Assembly: GCF_900155655.1 (NCBI RefSeq)
Contig: NZ_LT706987.1
Location: 1,966,608 to 2,030,607 of the forward strand
Direction of reading: 5' to 3'
Source of the DNA: Prevotella ihumii
Lineage (GTDB): Bacteria > Bacteroidota > Bacteroidia > Bacteroidales > Bacteroidaceae
DNA: 64,000 bases
Translations under genes and position numbers: made by a program
Notes under the pieces: generated by a model
What the model saw: only the letters and a program-made list of their open reading frames with translations
Database searches by the model: none
Told to the model about the DNA's origin: nothing
Shown here: one piece after another, positions 1 to 7,478 of the stretch
How the letters are laid out: each line of letters starts with the position of its first letter
How positions within the stretch are numbered: the first letter of the stretch is position 1

Positions 1-479
1 AACACAGCATTCATTCCGAAGTACATGTGCGAAATCACGTTGCCTGCTAAGATTACTTGCATAAAACTACGAGCATACGGCAGTGTAGCATCGCTTGCAC
101 CAAAGAAACGCAATATAGGGTCGAGGAAGAGCAGGCAAATGCCTCCGAAGGCTAAACCAATAATGAGGCTGAGCGTAATGGTATTGCCAAGAATGTTTTC
201 TGCTGTTTCGTAATCCTTCTGCCCCAATTTTACGCTAATCGTGGTAGATGCTCCCACGCCCACAGCTGCCCCAAAAGCGGCTGCAAGGTTCATAAAGGGG
301 AAGGTGATGGCAAGTCCAGAGATAGCCATTGGCCCTACCACCTGACCAATAAACACGCGGTCGATGATATTATAGAGCGAAGCTGCCGTCATTGCTATGA
401 TGGCAGGCAAGGCATATTGTGCTAATAGTTTGCCTATAGGCTTTGTGCCCAGCTCTAATGTTGCTTTCTTATTGTTCAT
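1..479 (-). CDS. MATE family efflux transporter, N-terminal part (cut by window start)
   Basis: Reading leftward from the ATG at 477-479 the frame stays open to base 1, giving about 159 residues. The translation begins MNNKKATLELGTKPIGKLLA and continues with alternating hydrophobic helices. It contains the MATE-type stretch YNIIDRVFIGQVVG and a second helix rich in Ala and Gly (NLAAAFGAAVGVGASTT). MATE proteins are inner-membrane Na+- or H+-coupled antiporters that export drugs and metabolites. About one third of a usual 440-460-residue protein is present and the C-terminal part lies outside the window. The substrate cannot be told from the sequence. The upstream gap (480-1450) holds several hairpins but no clear TAnnTTTG promoter close to this start. 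Confidence 0.88.
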   Translation of the reverse strand, partial: MNNKKATLELGTKPIGKLLAQYALPAIIAMTAASLYNIIDRVFIGQVVGPMAISGLAITFPFMNLAAAFGAAVGVGASTTISVKLGQKDYETAENILGNTITLSLIIGLAFGGICLLFLDPILRFFGASDATLPYARSFMQVILAGNVISHMYFGMNAV

Positions 480-620
480 TGATCTTTTGTCTATCTATTT
501 GCAAAAATACTAATTTTTTCTGATACACCTTAATTATATAATTGATTTGTGTGTAGCCATAGCGAATAATTTTGTGGGTTGTAAGTTACGAAGAGTGGAA
601 TAGGCGAGGTAAAAAACAGC

Positions 621-648
621 AAAGTGCAGAACCGAAGTTCTGCACTTT
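621..648. terminator. Perfect 11-bp hairpin, terminator-like
   Basis: Arms AAAGTGCAGAA (621-631) and TTCTGCACTTT (638-648) enclose a 6-nt loop. The A-rich 5' side and T-rich 3' side would give a bidirectional intrinsic terminator. It lies upstream of the MATE gene, so it does not end any gene seen here. Confidence 0.45.
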
Positions 649-1256
649 GTAGTTCGAAGAGCAAGCTTGTGGCTTGTTCTTGTATGCTTGATTGTAAGGT
701 TCGCGCCTCACGGCGTTTCCCTTAAATCTTGCATCATTGTTATCCGTTCAACTTTCTTTTTTATTACCTTAGACTAATTTTCCTATTTCCTGAACAATCA
801 ATGTTCTACCTTAAAATAAAATAACTAAAAACCTAAATCTATTACTATTAACCTAAACAATCTAATAACCTTTATGTCTTTTGACGATGCAAAGGTACAA
901 CGCTTTGAAGTTTCTGCCATAATTATTTTTTGTTTTTTCTGTTATAAACCCCTTTTATTGACGCATATCAATTGTGTTGTGTGCGAGCACATTCAGACCT
1001 TTTGGTCGCTATTTTCCGATGAAAGGTTACATAATTTAATGTTTAGTATAATTTATTTTCCAAAAGTTCACTCATTTTCAATATTTCTTTGTATTTTTGT
1101 ACCCCATACTGTTCATTTTAGCTTGTATAATCTTTATTCAATCTTGAGTTGCAGTATCTTCGTAGAAGTGCAGTGATGCACAATGCTGCATTGGTTATAG
1201 AATTTTGACTATAACTTGCACACAAAATATGTCTTATCTGAATAATTAATGGTGTG

Positions 1257-1290
1257 GCGCATATAGAGATTTGCTCTGTATGCGCCTTTT
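1257..1290 (+). terminator. GC-rich hairpin followed by T run
   Basis: GGCGCATA (1257-1264) pairs with TATGCGCC (1279-1286). The inner bases TAGAG and CTCTG partly extend the stem, and TTTTGTTTT follows. This is a canonical rightward intrinsic terminator, but no rightward protein gene precedes it, which suggests a small RNA or a relic. Confidence 0.5.
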
Positions 1291-1342
1291 GTTTTGGTAA
1301 AGATACAAAAATAGCGTATGCCAATTGACATACGCTATTTGT

Positions 1343-1378
1343 TTTAACCCAAATCGGTGGTAATTTATAGAACCAGCC
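1343..1378. repeat. Composite of two mobile-repeat ends
   Basis: The bases TTTAACCCAAATCGGT are joined directly to GGTAATTTATAGAACCAGCC. The first half matches the ends of the GTCNGACNN elements (24655-24770). The second half matches the right end of the MITE-like elements at 18232-18300 and 38122-38379. It therefore looks like a recombined or internally deleted element. Confidence 0.6.
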
Positions 1379-1452
1379 TAAACTTCAAACCATAAATAGA
1401 GTGGAAACCAGGGTCGGTATTCTGCAATGCCATTGTTGTCCGACAAGTCCGA

Positions 1453-2058
1453 CTAATACGCTGTAAAATCCTCTATCACCTCATCAGTGTACTCCTTCAT
1501 TGCCTCAATAGTGTTGGTTGTAGCCACACCCACAACACGCATATTGGCTGCTAAACCCGACTTCATTCCGTTAAAACTGTCTTCAAACACCACACACTCT
1601 TTAGGTTCTACCCCAAGTCGTGCTGCTGCCGTAAGATAACCATCGGGGGCAGGCTTGCTCGCACGGAAATCTTCTGCCGTAAAAATACCATCGAAAAGCT
1701 CCTTAAACGATGGGTGCTGACGATAAACCTGTTCCATTTTGGCACGATTAGAACTCGTTACGACAGCGGTACGAATACCCTCGCTGCGCAACTTACCAAC
1801 ATACGCCTCCACGCCAGCCACATACTCGTAACTCATCTTCTCCTCGTACTCGTTCAATCGTCGGGTTATCTCCGCCTGTTGCCCCTCGTCAGGAAAATAT
1901 TTGGCATAGATTTGCCCCAAGGTTTGCCCCTTAATTTTCAGTTCCAAACCCTCGCTATCGGGGTAAAACTCACGAAAGATGCCACCCCAAAATATGGTGT
2001 ACTTAGGCTCGGTATCAAACACAACGCCATCTAAATCAAACAAACAAGCTTTTATCAT
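1453..2058 (-). CDS. HAD-superfamily phosphatase, beta-phosphoglucomutase-like
   Basis: A 201-residue cytoplasmic HAD hydrolase. Motif I is DLDGV at residues 8-12, with the nucleophile and acid/base aspartates D8 and D10. Motif II is VVTSSN, the motif III lysine sits in ASKPAP, and motif IV is VVFEDSFNG. The helical cap between motifs I and II fits the PGM/phosphatase subfamily, which acts on sugar phosphates or similar small phosphoesters. The start MIKACLFDLDGV is chosen because the longer upstream frame crosses the promoter and lacks family similarity. The gene is divergent from the DUF3298 lipoprotein and shares a palindromic promoter region with it. A two-unit GTCCGAC repeat touches its stop codon (1438-1453). 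The exact substrate is unknown. Confidence 0.85.
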   Translation of the reverse strand: MIKACLFDLDGVVFDTEPKYTIFWGGIFREFYPDSEGLELKIKGQTLGQIYAKYFPDEGQQAEITRRLNEYEEKMSYEYVAGVEAYVGKLRSEGIRTAVVTSSNRAKMEQVYRQHPSFKELFDGIFTAEDFRASKPAPDGYLTAAARLGVEPKECVVFEDSFNGMKSGLAANMRVVGVATTNTIEAMKEYTDEVIEDFTAY

Positions 2059-2084
2059 TTTCGGTTTATTATATATAATGTAAC

Positions 2085-2115
2085 GCAAAGTTACAAAAGT
2101 TTTTCGTAACTTTGC
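2085..2115. promoter_or_regulatory. Overlapping divergent promoters in a 10-bp inverted repeat
   Basis: GCAAAGTTAC (2085-2094) and GTAACTTTGC (2106-2115) form a perfect inverted repeat. Each arm contains a Bacteroidota -7 element, TAACTTTG, pointing outward. The left one serves the HAD gene (start 2058) and the right one the DUF3298 gene (start 2126). The two promoters would place polymerases back to back only about 11 bp apart. Confidence 0.65.
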
Positions 2116-2125
2116 CCCATTCATT

Positions 2126-2893
2126 ATGAGAAAGAGCAGATTATACCCCATTATAGCCGTTCTCGCCATCATTCTTCTTGGCGTGGCTTGCACATCTAAA
2201 CCCAAAGCCCCGAAGCCTCTTGCTGTGGCTACGGCGCACGTGGTGGCAGACACGGTGGTACATTTCAATAAAGAAGCAGCCTGCACCGTGCATATCGACT
2301 TTGCCTATCTTAAAGGCGCACAATATGCTACAGCCAACGACTCCCTCCTGCGTATGGGCACCTTACAGCCCAACTACTTTGCCGCAAGTTACGAGCCACT
2401 CACCCCAGAGGTAGTAGTGCGTGAGACGATGCGTCGCTATGTGGCTGAATATATGGAGATTGCACGATGGCTAAAGGATAGGGAAAAGCAATACAGCGAA
2501 CTGAATTGGGCGTTGAACATCACAACAAAGATACTCCCAAGCAAGGGCAAAAACATTCTTTATTGTTCGGAAATAGCCATCACGACAGGCAAAGTGAGCA
2601 ACCATACTAAGCTCTTTTTCAATATCGACCCCAAGACGGGCAAGCGCATAACCCTAAAAGACGAGTACGGCAACGACTACCAAACCACACTAACAAAGCA
2701 GATTGTGGAGCAGTTGGCAGACCGATTAGACCCTGACGAAGACGATACAAAGGCACTCCAACAGAAAGGCTACTTTGTAAACATTGCGCCCTACGCTACC
2801 CAAAACTTCATTCTCACCGACGATTCCACCACCTTTGTATATCAGGCAGGCGAAATCAGCGAGAAGGAAGTACGCATCAGCATCGAAAATTAA
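2126..2893 (+). CDS. DUF3298/RsiV-like lipoprotein
   Basis: A 255-residue protein with a lipoprotein signal peptide (lipobox LGVAC, C22), so probably anchored in the envelope. The C-terminal half resembles DUF3298 (RsiV-type) modules: SEIAITTGKVSNHTKLFFNID followed by a lysine-rich LKDEYGNDY segment and a terminal FILTDDSTTFVYQAGEI. In Bacteroidota these are uncharacterised periplasmic lipoproteins, and elsewhere the fold occurs in lysozyme-sensing anti-sigma factors. No catalytic motif is visible. The gene lies 10 bp upstream of rsmG and probably shares its transcript. Confidence 0.72.
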   Translation: MRKSRLYPIIAVLAIILLGVACTSKPKAPKPLAVATAHVVADTVVHFNKEAACTVHIDFAYLKGAQYATANDSLLRMGTLQPNYFAASYEPLTPEVVVRETMRRYVAEYMEIARWLKDREKQYSELNWALNITTKILPSKGKNILYCSEIAITTGKVSNHTKLFFNIDPKTGKRITLKDEYGNDYQTTLTKQIVEQLADRLDPDEDDTKALQQKGYFVNIAPYATQNFILTDDSTTFVYQAGEISEKEVRISIEN

Positions 2894-2903
2894 GCAACCC
2901 AAT

Positions 2904-3530
2904 ATGATAGAACTCATCACAAAATATTTTCCTCACCTAACAGTGCGACAGCAAGAACAGTTTGCTGCGCTGTACGACTTATATGTGGACTGGAACTCGA
3001 AAATCAATGTCATCTCACGCAAAGATATTGACAATCTCTACCTACACCACGTGTTACACTCGTTGGCGATTGCCAAATTTATTGGTTTCAAGCCCGATAC
3101 CAACATTTTAGACTTTGGCACAGGTGGCGGCTTCCCTGGTATTCCGTTGGCAATAATGTTTCCCGAAGCCAACTTTAAGATGATAGACGGAACGGGCAAA
3201 AAAATAAAGGTGGCTACCGAAATTTCTACCGCCATAGGATTAGAAAACGTGCTTCCGCAACACCTACGTGGCGAACAGGAAAAGGGCAAGTTCGACTTTA
3301 TCGTGTCGCGTGCCGTAATGCCGCTGCCCGACTTGATGCGCATTGTACGCAAAAACATAGCCAAGGACCAGCACAACGCCATCGCAAATGGTGTTATCGT
3401 GCTGAAAGGGGGCAACCTTGATCAAGAAACAAGCCCTTACAGAAAGATTGTAGAACAGCGAGAACTCACCGAATGGTTTACCGAAGAATGGTTCAAAGAG
3501 AAGTATTTGGTGTACGTTCCTGTAGGATAA
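2904..3530 (+). CDS. rsmG: 16S rRNA (guanine527-N7)-methyltransferase RsmG
   Basis: This 208-residue Rossmann-fold SAM-dependent methyltransferase modifies G527 of 16S rRNA. The SAM-binding glycine-rich loop is clear (NILDFGTGGGFPGIPLA), followed by the family's DGTGKKIKVA and SRAVMPLPDL segments. Length matches the family (about 200-210). The start MIELITKYFP at 2904 is preferred over the longer frame, which would overlap the upstream lipoprotein by over 100 bases. The gene follows that lipoprotein by 10 bp and precedes an MBL-fold gene by 14 bp, so co-transcription is likely. Confidence 0.95.
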   Translation: MIELITKYFPHLTVRQQEQFAALYDLYVDWNSKINVISRKDIDNLYLHHVLHSLAIAKFIGFKPDTNILDFGTGGGFPGIPLAIMFPEANFKMIDGTGKKIKVATEISTAIGLENVLPQHLRGEQEKGKFDFIVSRAVMPLPDLMRIVRKNIAKDQHNAIANGVIVLKGGNLDQETSPYRKIVEQRELTEWFTEEWFKEKYLVYVPVG

Positions 3531-3544
3531 ACGAAAAGAAATAT

Positions 3545-4189
3545 ATGCTCAACATTAAAACTTTTGTCTGCAATATGATAGAAGAAAACACGTATCTCGT
3601 TTGGGACGAAACCAAAGAGTGTGTTATCATAGACTGCGGAACATACTATGCCGACGAGCGAAAAGAACTTGTCGACACCATACGCACCGAAGGTTTGCGC
3701 CCCGTACACCTCCTTGCAACACACGGACACTTAGACCACAACTTCGGCATCAATACCATAGCCGAGGAATATGGGTTGAACCCCAAAGCATCAGAAAAAG
3801 ATGCACCAATGATGGCAGCACTGAAAGAGCAGGGCGCAACCCTCTTCGGAATGACCATCGACTACGAGTTCCCCACCGTAACCCACTTCCTAAAAGAAAA
3901 AGAGGAGGTGCGTTTCGGTTCGCACACCTTCACCGTACTGCCCACCCCTGGGCATACACAGGGTTCTGTAACCTTCTACTGCAAGGACGAAGAAGTGGCC
4001 TTCACGGGCGACACCCTTTTCCGTGGCAGCGTAGGACGTACCGACTTCCCAGGCGGTAGTATGTTTCAGCTCATCAGTTCGCTGCGCGAGTTGGCACAAC
4101 TGCCCGATACTACACGCATCTATGCAGGCCACGGCGAGCCTACAACCATAGGCTACGAGCTGGCACACAACCCCTATATGGACCGATAA
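3545..4189 (+). CDS. MBL-fold metallo-hydrolase, glyoxalase II-like
   Basis: A 214-residue metallo-beta-lactamase fold protein. The metal-binding motif THGHLDH is followed by the later ligands in PTPGHTQGS, FTGDTLF and YAGHGEPT. This set of His/Asp ligands is typical of glyoxalase II-like thioesterases with a binuclear metal site, so a thioester hydrolase role is likely but the substrate is not identified. The start MLNIKTFVCNM is 14 bp after the rsmG stop. The next gene, ruvC, begins 3 bp after this stop, so rsmG, this gene and ruvC form a compact operon. Confidence 0.85.
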   Translation: MLNIKTFVCNMIEENTYLVWDETKECVIIDCGTYYADERKELVDTIRTEGLRPVHLLATHGHLDHNFGINTIAEEYGLNPKASEKDAPMMAALKEQGATLFGMTIDYEFPTVTHFLKEKEEVRFGSHTFTVLPTPGHTQGSVTFYCKDEEVAFTGDTLFRGSVGRTDFPGGSMFQLISSLRELAQLPDTTRIYAGHGEPTTIGYELAHNPYMDR

Positions 4190-4192
4190 CCG

Positions 4193-4774
4193 ATGGCAAA
4201 AAAGCTCACACCACAGCCCACAAAAATTATTCTTGGCATCGATCCCGGTACCAACGTGATGGGTTACGGCGTAATACGCACACAAGGCAACAAAGCCGAA
4301 ATGGTGGTGATGGGCGTGATAGATATGCGCAAAGAGAGCGACCCCTACCTGCGTTTGGGCAAAATTTACGAGCGTGTAACAGGCATCATTGAGGAATATT
4401 TGCCCGACGAAATGGCAATCGAAGCCCCATTCTTTGGTAAGAATATTCAGTCGATGCTCAAACTTGGGCGAGCGCAAGGCGTAGCCATAGCCGCCGCCAT
4501 ACAGCGCGATGTGCCTATACACGAGTATGCACCGCTGAAAATAAAGATGGCAATAACGGGTAGTGGGTCGGCATCTAAAGCGCAAGTAGCCAATATGTTG
4601 CAACGATTGCTCCACTTAGACGAAACCGAGATGCCCCGCTTTATGGACGCCACCGACGCCCTCGGTGCAGCCTACTGCCACTTTTTGCAGGCAGGTCGCC
4701 CCGACAGCACAGCCAAGCATTATGGGTCGTGGAAAGACTTTGCACAGAAAAATCAAAGTAGAATAAGTAAATAA
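4193..4774 (+). CDS. ruvC: Crossover junction endodeoxyribonuclease RuvC
   Basis: This 193-residue Holliday-junction resolvase works with RuvAB to cut four-way junctions in recombinational repair. The RNase H-like core shows its acidic residues: the first Asp in LGIDPGTNVMGYG, the Glu in MAIEAPFFGKN, and the C-terminal pair in DATDALGAAYCH. The basic LKLGRAQGVA helix and KMAITGSGSASKAQV loop are also typical. The length is usual for the family. It is the last gene of the rsmG-MBL-ruvC group, with a 72-bp gap before the next gene. Confidence 0.95.
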   Translation: MAKKLTPQPTKIILGIDPGTNVMGYGVIRTQGNKAEMVVMGVIDMRKESDPYLRLGKIYERVTGIIEEYLPDEMAIEAPFFGKNIQSMLKLGRAQGVAIAAAIQRDVPIHEYAPLKIKMAITGSGSASKAQVANMLQRLLHLDETEMPRFMDATDALGAAYCHFLQAGRPDSTAKHYGSWKDFAQKNQSRISK

Positions 4775-4846
4775 ACGTATGCAACAATTAAACCAAAGCA
4801 GCGTTATATAATCAAAAAGAACAACAAACTCAAAAAAATACGAATT

Positions 4847-5371
4847 ATGAGAAAAATTAAAAGCATAGTAGTAATCGCCCTTGCAATGATGATGTCAGCA
4901 GCAAGTGCCAACGCACAAACCACCGAACGTGTACACGAACAGATTTACAAGTCGGCTTATATGATAGCCGTTGACACCAAAGAAGACTCGGAGCTTCGCA
5001 AAGTGGCATCGTTCAAGGTAGACGCCATATCATATCTCAAGAGCAAAGCCCTCATTGCTTTCTCTGAAAACTCGAAAAATCTCAAGGCTGAAGATGTGGC
5101 TCATATCAATGCCCAGTTGGACTCGATGGCTTACTATATGCACGAATACGTCAATCTCTTTGTAAAAGAGTATGCTAAGGCTGTACACACCAATTCGCAA
5201 GACCGCATTCTAAAGATATTCCGCGACGCAAGTATCGACAACCCTCTATACAAGGACAACGACAAGGAGCTTACCCTTGCTTACTACAACCGTGCCGACT
5301 ACCCCACACAATTCTCGCTTGATACCAATTGGGTGAACGCATTGGCAGCTGTAAAGAAAAAGCTAAAGTAA
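4847..5371 (+). CDS. Small exported protein of unknown function
   Basis: 174 residues starting with a Sec signal peptide (MRKIKSIVVIALAMMMSAAS, cleavage near ANAQ). The mature part is helical and polar, with no cysteine and no recognised catalytic motif. It contains YYMHEYVNLFVKEYAKAV and ends in lysines. Bacteroidota genomes often carry such short periplasmic proteins, but I do not recognise a named family. Its own promoter is likely in the 72-bp gap after ruvC. A terminator-like hairpin follows at 5388-5436. Confidence 0.75.
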   Translation: MRKIKSIVVIALAMMMSAASANAQTTERVHEQIYKSAYMIAVDTKEDSELRKVASFKVDAISYLKSKALIAFSENSKNLKAEDVAHINAQLDSMAYYMHEYVNLFVKEYAKAVHTNSQDRILKIFRDASIDNPLYKDNDKELTLAYYNRADYPTQFSLDTNWVNALAAVKKKLK

Positions 5372-5387
5372 CTTAATTGTATTAGTA

Positions 5388-5436
5388 ATTGTCAGGCTCT
5401 TCAGACTTATTTACTTTGTCTGAAGATCTTGACAAT
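5388..5436. terminator. Terminator-like hairpin after the exported-protein gene
   Basis: CTTCAGAC (5399-5406) pairs with GTCTGAAG (5418-5425). Outer bases ATTGTCA (5388-5394) pair with TGACAAT (5430-5436). It begins 17 bases after the stop codon at 5371. Confidence 0.55.
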
Positions 5437-5443
5437 GTCTTAA

Positions 5444-5580
5444 GGCTGGTTCTATAAATTAGCCCAGTCAGACCAGTCGGACCAGTCGGACGTGTCGGAC
5501 GTGTCAGACCAGTCCGACTTGTCCGACAAGTCCGACTGGTCCGACTGGGCTAACGACCGATTTGGGTTTAATTCTCCCAA
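5444..5580. repeat. GTCNGACNN array joined to a MITE-like left end
   Basis: GGCTGGTTCTATAAATTA (5444-5461) is joined to an array of nine 9-bp units GTCNGACNN starting at about 5467. The array is followed by GGGCTAACGACCGATTTGGGTTTAA. The array is roughly self-complementary (AGCCCAGTC on the left, GACTGGGCT on the right) and could fold as one long hairpin. Spacer dinucleotides run CA, CA, GT, GT, CA, TT, AA, TG, TG. Confidence 0.8.
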
Positions 5581-6073
5581 TGGGTTTTGCTGTTATGTTG
5601 ATTTAACATTTTAATTCCCTAAATAGAATTATCCGATATTTCTTATTATCTATTCTAAATCCCTTTTATTGATATTATAGAAAGCCAAAGTTCAACTTTG
5701 CCAATGCTAAACCTATATGTTTTACCACCTCAACATTGATGTTTGGCAAAGCTAAAGTTCAACTTTTGCCTTCTGAAATACCACTTAATAGCACTTTTCT
5801 TGTTCACATTCTTCTTTTATTCGTTCTATATTTCCGTAATCTAAGCAGTATATTCTTGCACACTTTTTCCTGTTTACTCATTACTCATTATCTATCAACA
5901 GTTTACAATTGCACACCCATTTGTGCCACTTTTGTGTATCGCGCTTCTTTTTAACGCAGATACGAGAATTATGACCCTTGTATTTAACACTTATCCGAAG
6001 TAAAACGAAAAAATAGAAAAAGATAAAAGAGAAATACATCATCTATCGAATAAGGTAACAATTGGTATAGTAG
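5581..6073. other. AT-rich intergenic region without a gene
   Basis: No supportable gene; the open frame at 5736-5954 has no ribosome-binding site and low-complexity composition. There are two copies of a short repeat around AAAGTTCAACTTT (near 5688 and 5754), and CTATATGTTTTACC near 5712 resembles the palindromic modules at 29711-29807. The region separates the conserved ruvC block from the restriction-modification island. Confidence 0.5.
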
Positions 6074-6277
6074 CTAAAAAAAAATAATTCCGCCAACGGG
6101 TTCCTTATATAAGGATCTTAAATGGTTAAGAAAATCGTCTGCAAAGTATACAAAAGGTTGTTCTTCATTAGAGTATGCATTTTCAAGAAATTCTCCAATA
6201 GGCATCACTTCTGTATCACTTTGATGTGATATTTTTATTCGAAATGAATACATCCCCCAATTTAATTTATGTGACAT
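6074..6277 (-). CDS. Small protein downstream of the HNH endonuclease, or its frameshifted tail
   Basis: A 67-residue frame starting MSHKLNWGMYSFRIKISHQS, 10 bases after the HNH stop codon. It ends in GGIIFF at a run of A/T bases. The reading frame is open upstream of this ATG in parallel with the last 40 residues of the HNH gene, one frame over. It could therefore be a separate small gene, or the true C-terminus of the nuclease displaced by a one-base frameshift. I do not recognise a family. Confidence 0.35.
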   Translation of the reverse strand: MSHKLNWGMYSFRIKISHQSDTEVMPIGEFLENAYSNEEQPFVYFADDFLNHLRSLYKEPVGGIIFF

Positions 6278-6287
6278 ATTGCTTTTA

Positions 6288-7478
6288 TTAGTAATTATAT
6301 ATTTGAATAAGACTTGATTTGATGTCTTTAAATTGGAGATTTGTACTAAGGTGGGTAGCAAGCCCTGTATTAATGACATAGACAAATGACTCTTTTCGAT
6401 AATATTTCTCACCTACTGCTTTTAATGAAGTTTCAACAGTATCAGCCTTGGCTAAAAGGCAGGTAAGTTGATAATCTCGATTTATCTGCTGTGTCCTATT
6501 ACTGGGATGTGCTAATGTGTAATGCTGAGTGGCTGTCAGTTTTATTAAATTCTCTAAATAGTGAGCCAGTTGCGGAAACTGAGATTTTGGAAAAATATGA
6601 TGAATTTGTGTTGCTTCACCATTTCCCCATTGGTCATGAACTTCGCTTTCTATTTGTATTTTCCGCAACAGTTTCATTGCTTTTTGAACATAATAAGCAT
6701 TGTATGCTTCTTGCTGCTCAACATCTTGTTGCTCTTGTGCCTCCTGCCTAGTGATAGATTTATCTTTATTCAGGTCTCTCCAATTCTTGCGATTGTACAT
6801 TAAATCAGAGAATGTAAAGACATATTTAGACATGTGTCCTTTTTCTGTTCCATTAATCTGATTTTCGACAGCATATACATTCAATATCTTACTAAAGATA
6901 CGATGCGCTTCAACTTCTGTATTTATAGCAGTATGACCAATCACAAAACGGTCATATCTACTTTTTAGCTCTTGGAAGTCTGCATTTGTAGCTTTTCCCT
7001 GCAAACACTTTTCTTTGAATGCTTCAAAATATCGGATAATTCCACTATCCGAAAGAACCTTTTGCAGATAGCAATAGAGGAAATTATATGTGTTTCTTTC
7101 TCTTTGCGCTATATAGTCAAGAATATCCAAATTAGCAACACGATAATAATTTGTTCCAGATCGCTTTTCTATCTCCAACACATGGGCATAAGCAAGCATT
7201 CGGAGAGGCTGTTGTATAAACTTATCATACTCATGACGAGCTTTTGGATTAGTAGGCAATGGCTTGTTAAAAATAGCTCTTGCATTCTTTATAAAGTATT
7301 GAGCATCCCAAATATTTGACACCGCAAACTCTTTGTCAATATCTATTGTATTGATAATACTGTCAGCAATGAAGCAAACGACATCAGGAGCGCACTTTTG
7401 ATCCATAAAACGTGCATCTTGGGATTTACGAACATCTAAATCAAAGTTACTAAGATACTTTATTATATTTTCTCTCAT
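6288..7478 (-). CDS. HNH restriction endonuclease of a type II system
   Basis: A 396-residue protein whose C-terminal third carries an HNH/beta-beta-alpha-metal nuclease site: QIHHIFPKSQFPQL at about 292-305 (H293/H294), then LENLIKLT (N310) and QHYTLAHP (H319). The N-terminal two thirds are helical and probably recognise DNA. The ATG overlaps the methyltransferase stop (ATGA at 7478-7475), indicating translational coupling. HNH cleavage domains are established for type IIS enzymes such as Eco31I, whose partner enzymes methylate both C and A. The same pairing here supports a type IIS-like restriction enzyme, but the recognition sequence cannot be read from the protein. A frameshift near the C-terminus is possible. 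Confidence 0.8.
   Translation of the reverse strand: MRENIIKYLSNFDLDVRKSQDARFMDQKCAPDVVCFIADSIINTIDIDKEFAVSNIWDAQYFIKNARAIFNKPLPTNPKARHEYDKFIQQPLRMLAYAHVLEIEKRSGTNYYRVANLDILDYIAQRERNTYNFLYCYLQKVLSDSGIIRYFEAFKEKCLQGKATNADFQELKSRYDRFVIGHTAINTEVEAHRIFSKILNVYAVENQINGTEKGHMSKYVFTFSDLMYNRKNWRDLNKDKSITRQEAQEQQDVEQQEAYNAYYVQKAMKLLRKIQIESEVHDQWGNGEATQIHHIFPKSQFPQLAHYLENLIKLTATQHYTLAHPSNRTQQINRDYQLTCLLAKADTVETSLKAVGEKYYRKESFVYVINTGLATHLSTNLQFKDIKSSLIQIYNY

Larger units (their letters stand above)
480..1452. other. Long intergenic region with three hairpins and a promoter-like site
   Basis: No convincing protein gene. The open frame at 874-1176 is a chance reading of AT-rich DNA. Visible structures are perfect hairpins at 621-648 (arms AAAGTGCAGAA/TTCTGCACTTT), 1257-1286 (GGCGCATA/TATGCGCC, followed by TTTT) and 1309-1340 (AAATAGCGTATG/CATACGCTATTT). 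There is a promoter-like TATTTTTG at 1092-1099 and a small hairpin GTTATAG/CTATAAC near 1193-1214. A fused pair of mobile-repeat ends lies at 1343-1378. A short transcript from about 1105 to 1290 ending in the GGCGCATA hairpin is possible. Confidence 0.5.

Noticed and set aside
874..1176. 100-residue open frame
   Set aside because: Phe/Cys/Ile-rich low-complexity translation without a ribosome-binding site; overlaps a promoter-like element and hairpins.
5467..5552. Tandem repeats considered as a CRISPR array
   Set aside because: Units are 9 bp with 2-bp variable parts; there are no 20-40-bp spacers and no cas genes nearby.
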